NCBI RefSeq assembly: GCF_030019515.1
Contig: NZ_JASEEQ010000004.1
Span: forward strand, 248,001 to 312,000
Direction: 5' to 3'
DNA length: 64,000 bases
Origin: Nocardioides sp.
GTDB lineage: Bacteria; Actinomycetota; Actinomycetes; Propionibacteriales; Nocardioidaceae
Shown here: in pieces, positions 37,544 to 46,586 of the stretch
Layout of the letters: every line of letters begins with the position of its first letter
Numbering within the stretch: the first letter of the stretch is position 1
Translations under genes and position numbers: made by a program
Notes under the pieces: model-generated
What the model was told of the DNA's origin: nothing
Seen by the model: only the letters and a program-made list of their open reading frames with translations
Database searches by the model: none

Positions 37544-37693
37544 GGGCATGATGCGCCGAGTCGGCGGTGCTGGGCGGGCATGATGCGCCGAGTCGGCGGT
37601 GCTGGGCGGGCATGATGCGCCGAGTCGGCGGTGCTGGGTGGGCATGATGCGCCGAGTCGGCGGTCCTGGGTGGGCATGATGCGCCGACTCGGC
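37544..37693 (-). repeat. 32-bp tandem repeat array, five copies, inverted relative to the first
   Basis: GGGCATGATGCGCCGAGTC starts at 37544, 37576, 37608, 37640 and 37672, again exactly 32 bases apart. The last copy has GACTC for GAGTC. The reverse complement of the core, GAGTCGGCGCATCATGCCC, differs from the first array at two positions. Each unit carries an 11-base near-palindrome GCCGAGTCGGC. The array ends 39 bases before the hemW start and contains no supported gene. Confidence 0.9.
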
Positions 37694-37732
37694 GATGGGG
37701 GGCGGGTGGGGCGTCGGTGGGAGGATGAGCCG

Positions 37733-38986
37733 GTGCCCCCGTCCGCCTTGCCCGCCGGTGACCCGGTGCCCGAGGACGGCTCGCTGCCGGAGAGCGCGCT
37801 GGAGCACGTGGGGGAGCGGGGCTTCGGGTTCTACGTGCACGTGCCGTTCTGCACGGTGCGGTGCGGCTACTGCGACTTCAACACCTACACCGCCGAGGAG
37901 CTGGGACCTGCCGGCGGGGCGCCCGGGGCGAGCCGGGCGACGTACGCCGAGGCCGCGATCGCCGAGGTGCGCCGGGCGCGGCAGGTGCTCGGCGACGTCG
38001 ACCTACCGGTCGACACCGTGTTCTTCGGCGGCGGCACCCCCACCCTGCTCGGCCCCGCCGACCTGGGGGCGGTGCTGGCGGCGATCGGCGCGGAGTTCGG
38101 GCTGGCCGACGACGTCGAGGTCACGACCGAGGCGAACCCGGACAGCGTGGCCCGCTGGGACCTCGACCAGCTCCGGGCGGCCGGCTTCACCCGGCTCTCC
38201 TTCGGCATGCAGTCGGCGGTCGACCACGTGCTGCGGGTGCTGGACCGCACCCACGACCCGCTCCGGGTGCCCGCGGTCGTCGACTGGGCGCGCCAGGCGG
38301 GCTTCGAGCAGATCAGCCTGGACCTGATCTACGGCACCCCGGGTGAGTCCATCGCCGACTGGGAGGTCAGCGTCGAGGCGGCCCTGGCGTGCGGACCGGA
38401 CCACCTGTCGGCGTACTCCCTGATCGTCGAGGACGGCACCGCCCTGGCCCGCCGGGTCAAGCGCGGCGAGCTGCCGATGCCGGACGAGGACGACCTCGCC
38501 GACAAGTACCTCCTGGTCGACGACCGCCTCGCGGCCGCCGGGCTGGAGTGGTACGAGGTGTCGAACTGGGCGCGCGGCCTCGACGACAACACCGCGAGCC
38601 GCTGCCGGCACAACCTGCTCTACTGGACCGGGGGCGACTGGTGGGGGGTCGGGCCGGGTGCCCACTCGCACGTCGGCGGCGTGCGGTGGTGGAACGTCAA
38701 GCACCCCGCGGCCTACGCGGACCGGATCGCCGCCGGCCGCAGCCCCGGGCACGCCCGCGAGGTCCTCGACGCCGAGAGCCGGCGGGTCGAGCGGGTGCTG
38801 CTCGAGCTCCGGCTGCGCGAGGGCGTGCCTCTCGAGGTCCTCGACCCGGTCGGCCGGGCGGCGGTTCCGGACCTGGTCGCACGCGGCCTGATCACCCAGC
38901 TGGAGAGCGGGTCGGGACACCGGTTGGTGCCGACCCGGCGCGGCCGGCTCCTCGCCGACGCGGTCATCCGCGATCTCCTGCCGTGA
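37733..38986 (+). CDS. hemW: radical SAM heme chaperone HemW
   Basis: A 417-residue coproporphyrinogen-dehydrogenase-like radical SAM protein that traffics heme. YVHVPFCTVRCGYCDFNTY holds the CxxxCxxC cluster motif and VFFGGGTPTLL the SAM contact. SLDLIYGTPGES, YEVSNWARG and the C-terminal HemN domain follow. GTG 37733 is eight bases after GGGAGG; an in-frame extension upstream would run into the repeat array. lepA-hemW proximity is conserved in many bacteria, here separated by the mutasome and other genes. Confidence 0.95.
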   Translation: MPPSALPAGDPVPEDGSLPESALEHVGERGFGFYVHVPFCTVRCGYCDFNTYTAEELGPAGGAPGASRATYAEAAIAEVRRARQVLGDVDLPVDTVFFGGGTPTLLGPADLGAVLAAIGAEFGLADDVEVTTEANPDSVARWDLDQLRAAGFTRLSFGMQSAVDHVLRVLDRTHDPLRVPAVVDWARQAGFEQISLDLIYGTPGESIADWEVSVEAALACGPDHLSAYSLIVEDGTALARRVKRGELPMPDEDDLADKYLLVDDRLAAAGLEWYEVSNWARGLDDNTASRCRHNLLYWTGGDWWGVGPGAHSHVGGVRWWNVKHPAAYADRIAAGRSPGHAREVLDAESRRVERVLLELRLREGVPLEVLDPVGRAAVPDLVARGLITQLESGSGHRLVPTRRGRLLADAVIRDLLP

Positions 38987-39001
38987 GGGTCCGCGCGGTC
39001 C

Positions 39002-39007
39002 TAGGGT
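39002..39007 (+). promoter_or_regulatory. -10 box of the TM2 gene (leaderless)
   Basis: TAGGGT followed by six bases and ATG 39014, just 15 bases after the hemW stop. Confidence 0.5.
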
Positions 39008-39013
39008 GAGGCC

Positions 39014-39457
39014 ATGACCACAGGCCCAGAGAACCCGGATCCCTCCCAGCAGCAACCGGGCCAGCCCGAAGGACAGTCGGCACCGCCGCCGTACGGCGCG
39101 CCGGCCCCGCCGCCCTACGGCCAGCCCAGCGGCTACCCGCCGCCGCCCGCCGGCGGCTACCCGCCGCCGCCCGCCGGCGCCGCACCGTACGGCGCCAGCC
39201 CGGCCGCGCCGTACGGCGTGCACCCGGTCACCGGCATCCCGTACTCCGACAAGTCCAAGCTGGTCGCCGGGCTGCTGCAGATCCTGATCCCGCTCGGCAT
39301 CGGCCGGTTCTACATCGGGGACACCAAGACGGGTGTCTGGCAGGTGATCGTCACCGTGCTGACCTGTGGGATCGGCGCGCTGTGGCCGTTCATCGACGGG
39401 ATCATCATGCTGGCCACCGACAGCGTCGACGCCCAGGGACGGCCGCTGCGCAGCTAG
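39014..39457 (+). CDS. TM2 domain protein
   Basis: A 147-residue membrane protein. The first half is a Pro/Gly/Tyr-rich tail with PPPYG and a doubled GYPPPPAG unit (about 25-70). The second half is a TM2 domain: KLVAGLLQILIPLGIGRFYIGDTKTGVWQ, then a hairpin to FIDGIIMLATDSVD. TM2 proteins are small membrane proteins of unknown molecular function. The start is leaderless. Confidence 0.88.
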   Translation: MTTGPENPDPSQQQPGQPEGQSAPPPYGAPAPPPYGQPSGYPPPPAGGYPPPPAGAAPYGASPAAPYGVHPVTGIPYSDKSKLVAGLLQILIPLGIGRFYIGDTKTGVWQVIVTVLTCGIGALWPFIDGIIMLATDSVDAQGRPLRS

Positions 39458-39470
39458 CTGCCCCGGCCGC

Positions 39471-40325
39471 TCATCCAGCCGAGACGGTGACGAAGTCGAT
39501 CAGCTCCTCGACCCGGCCCAGCAGGGCCGGGTCGAGGTCGTTGTAGGACGACACCCGGCCGAGGATGTGCTGCCAGGCGCGGGCGATGTCGGCCTGGTCG
39601 CGATGCGGCCAGCCGAGGTGCTGGCACACGCCCCTCTTCCACTCGATGGACCGCGGCACGTCCGGCCAGCGGGTCAGGCCGAGGCGGTCGGGCTTGACCG
39701 CCGCCCAGACGTCGATGAACGGGTGGCCGACGATCAGCACGTGCCGCCCCACCGGCGAGGTGGCGACCGCGTGGGCGATCCGGCTCTCCTTCGAGCCCGG
39801 CACCAGGTGGTCGACCAGGACGCCGACCTTGCGGTCCGGCCCGGGTCCGAAGTCGCGCAGGTGCTCGGCGAGGTCGTCGACACCGTCGAGGTACTCGACC
39901 ACGACGCCCTCGATCCGCAGGTCGTCGCCCCACACCTTCTCGACCAGCTCGGCGTCGTGGCGGCCCTCGACGAAGATCCGGCTGGCGCGGGCGACCCGGG
40001 CCTTGGCGCCGCGGACGGCGACCGAGCCGGACGCGGTGCGGGTCGGCCGGGCGGGCGCACCGCCGCGCACCGGCGGCACCAGGATCACCGGCCGGCCGTC
40101 GAGCAGGAACCCCGGCCCCAGGGGGAAGGTACGGCGCTTGCCGCGCCGGTCCTCCAGGGTGAGCGTGTCGAGGTCGCGGTCGACCGCCACGATCTCGCCG
40201 CACCAGTCCGTGGTGACCTCCTCGACCACCGCACCCAGCTCGGCGGGCGCCTCGACGGCGCGGCCGCGCCTGGGTGCGCGCCAGTCGGTGGCCAGCACGT
40301 CGGATCCGTAGCGGTCGTGGGTCAC
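39471..40325 (-). CDS. DUF3097 family protein
   Basis: A 284-residue actinobacterial protein of the DUF3097 family, beginning [17 protein letters not shown] and containing [22 protein letters not shown], a TOPRIM-like strand-helix, and [20 protein letters not shown] 40325 is chosen because TAGCGT stands seven bases before it; in-frame GTG 40355 and 40334 lie at or upstream of that -10 box. TOPRIM-type acidic motifs suggest nucleic-acid metal chemistry, but no function is established. It is convergent with the TM2 gene. Confidence 0.85.
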   Translation of the reverse strand: MTHDRYGSDVLATDWRAPRRGRAVEAPAELGAVVEEVTTDWCGEIVAVDRDLDTLTLEDRRGKRRTFPLGPGFLLDGRPVILVPPVRGGAPARPTRTASGSVAVRGAKARVARASRIFVEGRHDAELVEKVWGDDLRIEGVVVEYLDGVDDLAEHLRDFGPGPDRKVGVLVDHLVPGSKESRIAHAVATSPVGRHVLIVGHPFIDVWAAVKPDRLGLTRWPDVPRSIEWKRGVCQHLGWPHRDQADIARAWQHILGRVSSYNDLDPALLGRVEELIDFVTVSAG

Positions 40326-40332
40326 CTGCGCC

Positions 40333-40338
40333 ACGCTA
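40333..40338 (-). promoter_or_regulatory. -10 box of the DUF3097 gene (leaderless)
   Basis: Minus-strand TAGCGT followed by seven bases and GTG 40325. It decides the start among three in-frame GTGs. Confidence 0.5.
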
Positions 40339-40374
40339 GGCGGCGCCGCCGACACCGTCGGGGAGGGCGCGCCG

Positions 40375-40641
40375 TCAGCCCGCGGAGTCGTCCCCGCGGT
40401 CGTCGCCGTGGTCGTCCCCTTGGTCGTCGCTGGCCACCTCGTCCGGCCCGTCGGACCCGTCGCCGTCGCTCTCGGAGGACTCCTCCGGGGTCTTGCCGCC
40501 CAGCACGTCGAGCTCCTCGGCCGACCTCGGGTCGTCCTCGTCGGTCAGCGGCTTGGCGAGCGGGTTGTCGTCGGTCGGCCGCAGGTCCTCGGGCAGTCGC
40601 TCGTCGGAGATCCCGGCCGGTTCGTCGTCGTGGGTGCTCAT
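40375..40641 (-). CDS. small acidic conserved hypothetical protein
   Basis: An 88-residue, strongly acidic and probably disordered protein. The N-terminal [20 protein letters not shown] is the conserved part. The tail is Asp/Gly/Ser-rich with [14 protein letters not shown]. Start ATG 40641. It lies between DUF3097 and the metallo-hydrolase, all on the minus strand. Function unknown. Confidence 0.7.
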   Translation of the reverse strand: MSTHDDEPAGISDERLPEDLRPTDDNPLAKPLTDEDDPRSAEELDVLGGKTPEESSESDGDGSDGPDEVASDDQGDDHGDDRGDDSAG

Positions 40642-40659
40642 GGTGGAGACGTACCCGGC

Positions 40660-41520
40660 CTAGACGAGCGGCAACCGCTTCTGGCTGCGGGGGAGCTGCT
40701 CGTAGCCCCGGCGGACGGCGGCGGCCAGCTCCGCGCGCGGATAGGGCCACTCGGCCGCGTCGAGCGCCTGGTCGACCGGGACGCCGCGGCCGGCCAGGTC
40801 GCGGATGGTCTCGGCGACCACGCCGATCGCGTTGCGCTGCTCATCGACGAAGTCGCGGTCCACGGGCGCCCCGTGCCCGGGCACGACCACGGAGGCCGGC
40901 GTGGTCAGCGCGAGGACGACGTCGAGGCTCAGCGGCCAGTCGAAGGGGTAGCAGTCCTCGCCGAAGCCCGGCACACCCGCGCGCAGCGCCGACTCCTCGA
41001 CCAGGTCGCCGGCCAGCAGCACGTCGGCGTCGGGGACCCGGACCACGAGGTCACCGGCGGTGTGCCCGCGTCCGGGGTGCACCAGCTCGACCATCCGGTC
41101 GCCGAGGTCGAGCACCCGTGCCGAGGAGAACGTCCGGTCGGCCGGCACGATCTCGGTGGCCCGGACCTCCTCGCGGTGCGGGTCGTCGGGATCCTCGTCG
41201 TACGCCGCCTTGATCCGCTCGCCGGCCGGGACGGTGCGCTCGGCCGCGGTCTCGTGGGCGTGGATCGGCAGGTCGCCGTACGCCGCGCGGAGCACGCCGT
41301 TGCCGAACGTGTGGTCGAAGTGCTCGTGGGTGTTCGCGACGGCGACCACGTCGCCGGCCCCGAGCCGGCGGATGTCCTCGACCACCGTCCGCGCGGCCGT
41401 CGCGGACGCGTGCGTGTCGACGACGAGGAGCCCGGAGTCGCCGCCCACCAGGGTCACGTTGACGTCGAACCACTCGTAGCGCGCGACCCAGACCCGGTCC
41501 GCGACCTCCCTGAATGCCAC
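40660..41520 (-). CDS. MBL-fold metallo-hydrolase
   Basis: A 286-residue metallo-beta-lactamase-fold hydrolase. [12 protein letters not shown] is the HxHxDH metal motif; [26 protein letters not shown] and [11 protein letters not shown] supply the remaining His/Asp ligands. No extra domain and no signal peptide, so it is probably cytoplasmic. GTG 41520 lies six bases after minus-strand TAGGGT. Substrate unknown. Confidence 0.9.
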   Translation of the reverse strand: MAFREVADRVWVARYEWFDVNVTLVGGDSGLLVVDTHASATAARTVVEDIRRLGAGDVVAVANTHEHFDHTFGNGVLRAAYGDLPIHAHETAAERTVPAGERIKAAYDEDPDDPHREEVRATEIVPADRTFSSARVLDLGDRMVELVHPGRGHTAGDLVVRVPDADVLLAGDLVEESALRAGVPGFGEDCYPFDWPLSLDVVLALTTPASVVVPGHGAPVDRDFVDEQRNAIGVVAETIRDLAGRGVPVDQALDAAEWPYPRAELAAAVRRGYEQLPRSQKRLPLV

Positions 41521-41526
41521 CGGCCC

Positions 41527-41532
41527 ACCCTA
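41527..41532 (-). promoter_or_regulatory. -10 box of the MBL hydrolase gene (leaderless)
   Basis: Minus-strand TAGGGT, then six bases, then GTG 41520. No ribosome site is present. Confidence 0.5.
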
Positions 41533-41601
41533 GGCGGTGGGGGTGCCGGCCCGAGGACAGGGCGCGCGCCACGACGGACGACGACGGCTCGCCTAGTAGG
41601 C

Positions 41602-41628
41602 TTGGCACTCAGGACTTTCGAGTGCCAG
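41602..41628 (+). promoter_or_regulatory. CIRCE operator for HrcA
   Basis: TTGGCACTC-N9-GAGTGCCAG at 41602-41610 and 41620-41628 matches the CIRCE heat-shock operator (TTAGCACTC-N9-GAGTGCTAA) with the exact nine-base spacer. It overlaps a -10 box TAGGCT (41597-41602) and lies 45 bases before hrcA, so HrcA autoregulates hrcA-dnaJ. Confidence 0.93.
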
Positions 41629-41673
41629 CCCCGGACGACCGGCAGGGTGGCCCGACACGAGGAGGTGAGGCGG

Positions 41674-42687
41674 GTGCAGGAGGAGCGCAGGCTCGCCGTC
41701 CTCCGCGCGATCGTGGAGGACTACGTCGCCACCGAGGAGCCGGTCGGCTCCAAGGCCCTCGTCGAGCGGCACGGCCTGGGGGTGTCCCCGGCGACGGTCC
41801 GCAACGACATGGCGGCCCTGGAGGACGAGGGCTACATCACCCAGCCCCACACGAGCGCCGGCCGGGTCCCGACCGACAAGGGCTACCGCCTGTTCGTGGA
41901 CCGGCTGAGCACCATCAAGCCGATGAGCTCGGCGGAGAAGCGGGCGATCGCCACCATCCTCGACGGCGCGATCGACCTCGACGACGTCGTCCAGCGCTCG
42001 GTGCGGCTGCTGGCCCAGCTGACCCGCCAGGTCGCCGTGGTGCAGTACCCCACGCTGTCGCGCTCGACGGTGCGCCACATCGAGCTGGTGGCCCTGACCC
42101 CGACCCGACTGCTGGTGGTGCTGATCCTCAGCACCGGGCGGGTCGAGCAGCGCCTCGTCGACCTGGCCGCCGAGCTGGGGGACGACGAGGTGGCCGACCT
42201 GCGCAGCGTGGTCAACCGTGCCGCGCTCGGCGAGATCATCGCCGATGCCGCGACCGCGCTGCGTGCGCTGGTGCCGGCCGAGGACGCCGCCGCCACCGGA
42301 GCGGTCGTCGACGTCCTGGTCGAGGCGATGTCCGACCACCGCTCCGACGAGCGGATCGCGGTCGGCGGCGCCGCGAACCTGGCCCGCTTCGGCGACAGCT
42401 TCGACTCAGCGGTCCGGCCGCTGCTCGAGGCGCTCGAGGAGCACGTGGTGCTGCTCAAGCTGCTCGGTGAGGCGACGGCCGGCGAGGTCCTCACCGTCCG
42501 GATCGGCCACGAGGGCCCCTACCAGGAGCTCTCCTCGACCAGCGTGGTCGCGACCGGCTACGGGCCCGGCGACGAGGCGTTCGCGCGCCTCGGGATCGTC
42601 GGCCCCACCCGCATGGACTACCCGGGCTCGATGGCGGCGGTCCGTGCGGTGGCGCGCTACGTGTCGCGGCTCCTCGACGAGGGCTAG
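41674..42687 (+). CDS. hrcA: heat-inducible transcription repressor HrcA
   Basis: A 337-residue repressor. The winged-helix domain reads [20 protein letters not shown] and [20 protein letters not shown]; the GAF-like dimerisation domain follows. HrcA binds CIRCE and is kept active by GroEL. GTG 41674 sits just after GGAGGTGAGG. The typical actinobacterial partner dnaJ follows 42 bases on, and a CIRCE element lies upstream. Confidence 0.97.
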   Translation: MQEERRLAVLRAIVEDYVATEEPVGSKALVERHGLGVSPATVRNDMAALEDEGYITQPHTSAGRVPTDKGYRLFVDRLSTIKPMSSAEKRAIATILDGAIDLDDVVQRSVRLLAQLTRQVAVVQYPTLSRSTVRHIELVALTPTRLLVVLILSTGRVEQRLVDLAAELGDDEVADLRSVVNRAALGEIIADAATALRALVPAEDAAATGAVVDVLVEAMSDHRSDERIAVGGAANLARFGDSFDSAVRPLLEALEEHVVLLKLLGEATAGEVLTVRIGHEGPYQELSSTSVVATGYGPGDEAFARLGIVGPTRMDYPGSMAAVRAVARYVSRLLDEG

Positions 42688-42729
42688 CCCGCCGCCCCAG
42701 ACAACAGCGAGATCACAGAAGGAACCACG

Positions 42730-43914
42730 TTGAGCCAGGACCTGTACGAGCTTCTCGGTGTCGGCCGCGATGCGGACGCCGACGCCATCAAGAAGGCCTA
42801 CCGGCGACTGGCCCGCCAGTACCACCCCGACGTCAACCCCGACCCGGACGCGCAGGAGCGCTTCAAGGAGATCTCGCTCGCCTACGAGGTGCTCTCCGAC
42901 CCGCAGAAGCGCGCGCACTACGACCGCGGCGGCGACCCGTTCGGCGGCGCCGGCGGCTTCGGCCAGGGCGCGGGCTTCTCGTTCACCGACATCATGGACG
43001 CGTTCTTCGGCGGCGGTGCGGCCACCGGCGCGGGCCGGGGGCCGCGGCCGCGGGAGCGGCGCGGCCAGGACGCGCTCATCCGCCTGGAGGTCGAGCTCGC
43101 CGAGGCGGCCTTCGGCGTGACCCGGGAGATCAAGGTCGACACCGCGGTGCGGTGCAGCACCTGCCACGGCGAGGGTACGGCGGCCGGCACCCACCCGATC
43201 CCGTGCGAGACCTGCCACGGTGCCGGCGAGGTGGCGCACGTGCAGCGGTCCTTCCTCGGCGAGATCCGCACGCTGCGGCCCTGCCCCGCGTGCCGCGGGT
43301 TCGGCACGATCATCCCCGAGCCCTGCCGCGAGTGCTCCGGGGACGGCCGGGTGCGCTCCCGCCGTACCCTCACCGTCAAGATCCCGGCCGGCGTCGACAA
43401 CGGCACCCGCGTCCAGCTGTCCGGCGAGGGCGAGGTCGGTCCCGGCGGCGGCCCCGCCGGCGACCTGTACGTCGAGATCCACACCGCGCCCCACGAGACC
43501 TTCACCCGCCACGGCAACGACCTGCACTGCACGGTGACCCTGCCGATGACCGCGGGGGCCCTCGGCACCACGCTCACGCTGCCCACCCTGGAGGCGGACG
43601 TGGTGACCGGCGCTGACAGCGGGGGAGACACCGACTCGGGGGTGGAGACGTCGTTCGACCTCGACATCCGGCCCGGTACCCAGTCCGGCACCGAGCAGGT
43701 GCTGCGCGGCCGGGGCGTCCCGGGTCTGCGCGGCGGGCGCGGCGACCTCATCGTGACCGTGGTCGTCGAGACGCCGACCCGGCTGGACCCCCGCCAGGAG
43801 GAGCTGCTGCGCGAGCTGGCCGTGATCCGCGGCGAGGAGGCGCCGACCGGCCAGGTGCGCCCGGGCGCCAAGTCGGTCTTCGGCCGGCTCCGCGACGCGT
43901 TCAACGCCCACTGA
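42730..43914 (+). CDS. dnaJ: molecular chaperone DnaJ (DnaJ2 type)
   Basis: A 394-residue co-chaperone that stimulates DnaK. The J domain opens [19 protein letters not shown] with HPD in RQYHPDVNP, followed by a Gly/Phe-rich linker. A zinc domain with four CxxCxGxG-type repeats begins CSTCHGEG and CETCHGAG. Peptide-binding domains follow. The start codon is TTG 42730, with AAGGAAC just before. Cotranscribed with hrcA. Confidence 0.96.
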   Translation: MSQDLYELLGVGRDADADAIKKAYRRLARQYHPDVNPDPDAQERFKEISLAYEVLSDPQKRAHYDRGGDPFGGAGGFGQGAGFSFTDIMDAFFGGGAATGAGRGPRPRERRGQDALIRLEVELAEAAFGVTREIKVDTAVRCSTCHGEGTAAGTHPIPCETCHGAGEVAHVQRSFLGEIRTLRPCPACRGFGTIIPEPCRECSGDGRVRSRRTLTVKIPAGVDNGTRVQLSGEGEVGPGGGPAGDLYVEIHTAPHETFTRHGNDLHCTVTLPMTAGALGTTLTLPTLEADVVTGADSGGDTDSGVETSFDLDIRPGTQSGTEQVLRGRGVPGLRGGRGDLIVTVVVETPTRLDPRQEELLRELAVIRGEEAPTGQVRPGAKSVFGRLRDAFNAH

Positions 43915-43925
43915 GCGGCGCCGCC

Positions 43926-44666
43926 ATGTCGCTGCCGGTCCACGTGGTGCCGAGCCTCGAGGGCGCGGCCGCCGGCGCGGAGGTCACGGTCGAGGGCGAC
44001 GAGGCCCACCACGCGGTGGCGGTGCGGCGGCTGCGTGTGGGCGAGCAGGTGGTGCTCACCGACGGGGGCGGTACGTCGGTCGTCGGGACGGTGTCCGCCA
44101 CCGGCAAGCGGGTGTTCACGGTCACCGTCGAGTCGGTGCGGTCCCACCCCGAGCCGGAGCCCGCGGTCGTGGTCGTGCAGGCGCTCCCGAAGGGTGACCG
44201 GGGCGAGCTCGCCGTCGAGGTGCTGACCGAGATCGGGGTGGCCGAGGTCGTGCCGTGGGCCGCCGCGCGCAGCGTCGCCGTGTGGAAGGGGGAGCGGGCC
44301 GCGCGGTCCCTGGCCCGCTGGCGCGCCACCGCCCGGGAGGCCGCCAAGCAGTCCCGCCGCGCGTGGTTCCCGGTGGTCGCCCCGCTCGCGACCACCGCCG
44401 ACGTGGTCGGCCTGGTCGGTGCCGCGGACCTGGCCGTGGTCCTCCACGAGGACGCGACCGAGCCGGTCACCGCCCTCGCCGTACCTGCCGCGGGGCGGGT
44501 CGTGGTCGTGGTCGGCCCCGAGGGCGGCCTCACCGAGGACGAGGTCGCTGCCCTCGTGGACGCCGGCGCGGTGTCCGTGCGGCTGGGCGCCGAGGTGCTG
44601 CGTACGTCGACCGCCGGCGTCGCCGCCGTGGCCGCGCTGCTCTCCCGCACCCCGCGCTGGGGCTGA
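43926..44666 (+). CDS. rsmE: 16S rRNA (uracil-1498-N3)-methyltransferase RsmE
   Basis: A 246-residue SPOUT-class methyltransferase that modifies U1498 of 16S rRNA. EGDEAHHAVAVRRLRVGE is the N-terminal PUA-like start. VVVVGPEGGLTEDE and RLGAEVLRTSTAG form the SAM-binding trefoil knot. It follows dnaJ by 11 bases, so it may belong to the same heat-shock operon. Confidence 0.95.
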   Translation: MSLPVHVVPSLEGAAAGAEVTVEGDEAHHAVAVRRLRVGEQVVLTDGGGTSVVGTVSATGKRVFTVTVESVRSHPEPEPAVVVVQALPKGDRGELAVEVLTEIGVAEVVPWAAARSVAVWKGERAARSLARWRATAREAAKQSRRAWFPVVAPLATTADVVGLVGAADLAVVLHEDATEPVTALAVPAAGRVVVVVGPEGGLTEDEVAALVDAGAVSVRLGAEVLRTSTAGVAAVAALLSRTPRWG

Positions 44667-44681
44667 GCCGCCCGGCGCCCC

Positions 44682-44733
44682 CGGGAGGTCATCCGGACGG
44701 TGTTACCGCTTGCTCCGTCCGTAGGACCTCCCG
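44682..44733. terminator. bidirectional hairpin terminator
   Basis: A two-part stem: CGGGAGGTC/GACCTCCCG (44682-44690 with 44725-44733) outside and CGGACGG/CCGTCCG (44694-44700 with 44715-44721) inside. It lies exactly between the convergent rsmE and GerMN-lipoprotein genes. Confidence 0.8.
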
Positions 44734-44742
44734 CGCACGCCG

Positions 44743-45627
44743 TCACCCCACGGTGATCGTCTTGGTGTCCTCGGTCGGGCCGTGGCCCTCGCCGCCGGAC
44801 GGGTCGTCGGTCATCGCCGCGAACGTGTAGGTGCCGGGCGCGAGGTCGGAGACGTCGACCTCGGTCTCCCACGGGTAGAGCTTGTCCATCCAGCCCTCGG
44901 CCGTCGCGAAGCCCTTCGCCGCCACCGTGCCGTCCTCGGCCCGGACCTCCCACGGCGTGGTCGCCTCGAACGAGCTGGAGACCCCGCTCGCGGTGAACGT
45001 GCCGCTCACCGTCGCGCCCTCCTCGGGGCTGGTGACGTTGACCAGCGCGCGGACGTCGAGCTCGGGCTCGTCGGCCAGCTCGCCGCCGAGGCCGAACAGG
45101 TCGGCCGGCGCGCCGTCGAGCTGGATCGCGACCGCGGAGCGCGCCTGGGCGACGCCCTGGAGGGTGTAGACCAGCTGCTGCGCGGCGAGCCGGGCGTCGT
45201 CCTGCGACATCCCGTCCGGCGCGGTGGTCCAGCTCTCGTCGGGCAGCTCCACGACCATCGGGTCCGCGTCGACCTGCACGCTCGCGAAGGAGCCGCCCGG
45301 GTAGAGCGTGCGGTAGTCGGGGTCGAGGGCGTCGCCGGAGGTCATCAGCGCCAGCGCGCCGGACGCCGGGTCGTCGGCCGGGACCTGCCGGAACTCGCGG
45401 AACAGCCGCGGCCCCTGCGGGGTGTCGCCGACGAAGTAGACCGGCACGGCCACCGTCTCGGCCGCGCTCTCGGAGGGCTCCGATAGCTCCGGGCTCTCGG
45501 CGCGCCCCTGGGTCGAGCCGCTCGCGGGCGTCGGGTCCTCGGCGGTCCGGTCGCTCCCGCACGCGGCGAGCGCGCCCAGGCAGATGGCGGCGGACAGCAG
45601 GACGGCGAAGCGGGTGCGGACGCTCAT
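44743..45627 (-). CDS. GerMN/Gmad2 domain lipoprotein
   Basis: A 294-residue exported lipoprotein. Signal peptide with lipobox LAAC (Cys near residue 23) and a Ser/Glu-rich linker are followed by a GerMN domain from about 60 (VPVYFVGDTPQGPRLFREF). An immunoglobulin-like Gmad2 domain follows from about 195 (VNVTSPEEGATVSGTFTASG). GerMN/Gmad2 proteins are common at actinobacterial cell surfaces, even in non-sporulators; function is unclear. It is a paralogue of the next gene upstream and shares the motif DKLYPW. Confidence 0.88.
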   Translation of the reverse strand: MSVRTRFAVLLSAAICLGALAACGSDRTAEDPTPASGSTQGRAESPELSEPSESAAETVAVPVYFVGDTPQGPRLFREFRQVPADDPASGALALMTSGDALDPDYRTLYPGGSFASVQVDADPMVVELPDESWTTAPDGMSQDDARLAAQQLVYTLQGVAQARSAVAIQLDGAPADLFGLGGELADEPELDVRALVNVTSPEEGATVSGTFTASGVSSSFEATTPWEVRAEDGTVAAKGFATAEGWMDKLYPWETEVDVSDLAPGTYTFAAMTDDPSGGEGHGPTEDTKTITVG

Positions 45628-45653
45628 GGTTCCATCCTCTCGGTCGGGGGCGC

Positions 45654-46586
45654 TCAGCGGACGATGATCGTGCGCGTGTCGACCGCCGGGTGCGATCCCT
45701 CGGCGCCGCCGGACGGGTCGTCCTCGCGCACCACGAACGTGTAGGAGCCGTCCGGCAGGCCGGTCAGGTCGATCTCGGCCTGCCACGGGTAGAGCTTGTC
45801 CGTCCAGCCGGCGGCGGTGGCGAACCCGTCGCGTACGACGGTGCCGGACTCGTCCTGGAGCTCCCAGTGCACGGTGGCCTCGAAGGAGTTCGCGCGACCG
45901 CGCGCGGTGAACGAGCCGTGGTAGCCCTGGCCCTCGGCGGGGTCGCTGATGCTGACCAGGTTCAGTACGTCGTTCTGGGGCCGGGAGTCGATCGGCGCGC
46001 CGACGGCCTCGCCGTCGCGCACGAACTGGACCGGAGCCTGGGTGTGCAGCGTGCCCTGCAGGGTGTAGACGACCTGCTGGTCGACGAGGTCGCCCGCCGG
46101 GTGGTCGAGGTCGGGTGCCGCGTCGCCGAGCTCGACCTCGATCACGCCGTCGGCCAGCCGGGCGCTCTCGAAGGAGCCCTGCGGCCAGGGCGACTCGTAG
46201 TCGGGGTCCAGTGCGGGACGCTGCAGCCGCTCCAGGGCGGCCGCGGCGGGGTCGTCGCCGACGACCGGGTCGAACTCCCGGAACAGCCGCCAGCCGTCGG
46301 CCGTCTCGCCGAGGTAGTACGCCGGCACCAGCACGGTCTCGGTCCCGTGGTCCGGGTGCGCCGGGCCCCCGTCGGGGGCGGGCCGGTCGCCGCCGAGGAC
46401 CGCGAACGCGGCGACCGCGGCGGCCGTGGCGAGCGCGACGCCGCCCGCGGTGTAGAGCCACGGCCGGGCGGCCCGGGCCGGTGCGTGCGCCGTGCGCGCC
46501 CGGATCGCGTCGATCCGGTCGGCGGGCTCGATGTCGTCGACAGCGCCGCGGAGCAGGTGGCCCAGGTCGGGCAGCGGGGTGTTCAC
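45654..46586 (-). CDS. membrane-anchored GerMN/Gmad2 protein, possible anti-sigma partner
   Basis: A 310-residue protein. A short cytoplasmic N-terminus (about 1-40, LGHLLRGAVDDIEPADRI) precedes one membrane helix (43-63) and an extracytoplasmic GerMN domain beginning VLVPAYYLGETADGWRLFREF, followed by Gmad2 ending near DDPSGGAEGSHPAVDTRTI. The GTG start overlaps the stop of the sigma gene (GTGA). A membrane protein directly coupled to a sigma factor is the usual place of an anti-sigma factor, but no known anti-sigma motif is visible. Confidence 0.82.
   Translation of the reverse strand: MNTPLPDLGHLLRGAVDDIEPADRIDAIRARTAHAPARAARPWLYTAGGVALATAAAVAAFAVLGGDRPAPDGGPAHPDHGTETVLVPAYYLGETADGWRLFREFDPVVGDDPAAAALERLQRPALDPDYESPWPQGSFESARLADGVIEVELGDAAPDLDHPAGDLVDQQVVYTLQGTLHTQAPVQFVRDGEAVGAPIDSRPQNDVLNLVSISDPAEGQGYHGSFTARGRANSFEATVHWELQDESGTVVRDGFATAAGWTDKLYPWQAEIDLTGLPDGSYTFVVREDDPSGGAEGSHPAVDTRTIIVR

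Noticed and set aside
37432-37693. CRISPR array at the 32-bp repeats
   Set aside because: The period is only 32 bases with a 19-base core and 13-base partly conserved gaps, too short for spacers. Orientation flips in the middle and no cas genes are near.
37631-37732. hemW starting at 37631 inside the repeat array
   Set aside because: The extra residues would be translated repeat sequence with no ribosome site; GTG 37733 has GGGAGG at the correct distance.
40375-42500. Start of hrcA far upstream in the same frame (from 40408)
   Set aside because: The extension is antisense to the acidic protein and MBL genes and lacks conservation. GTG 41674 with GGAGGTGAGG after the CIRCE element is clearly the start.
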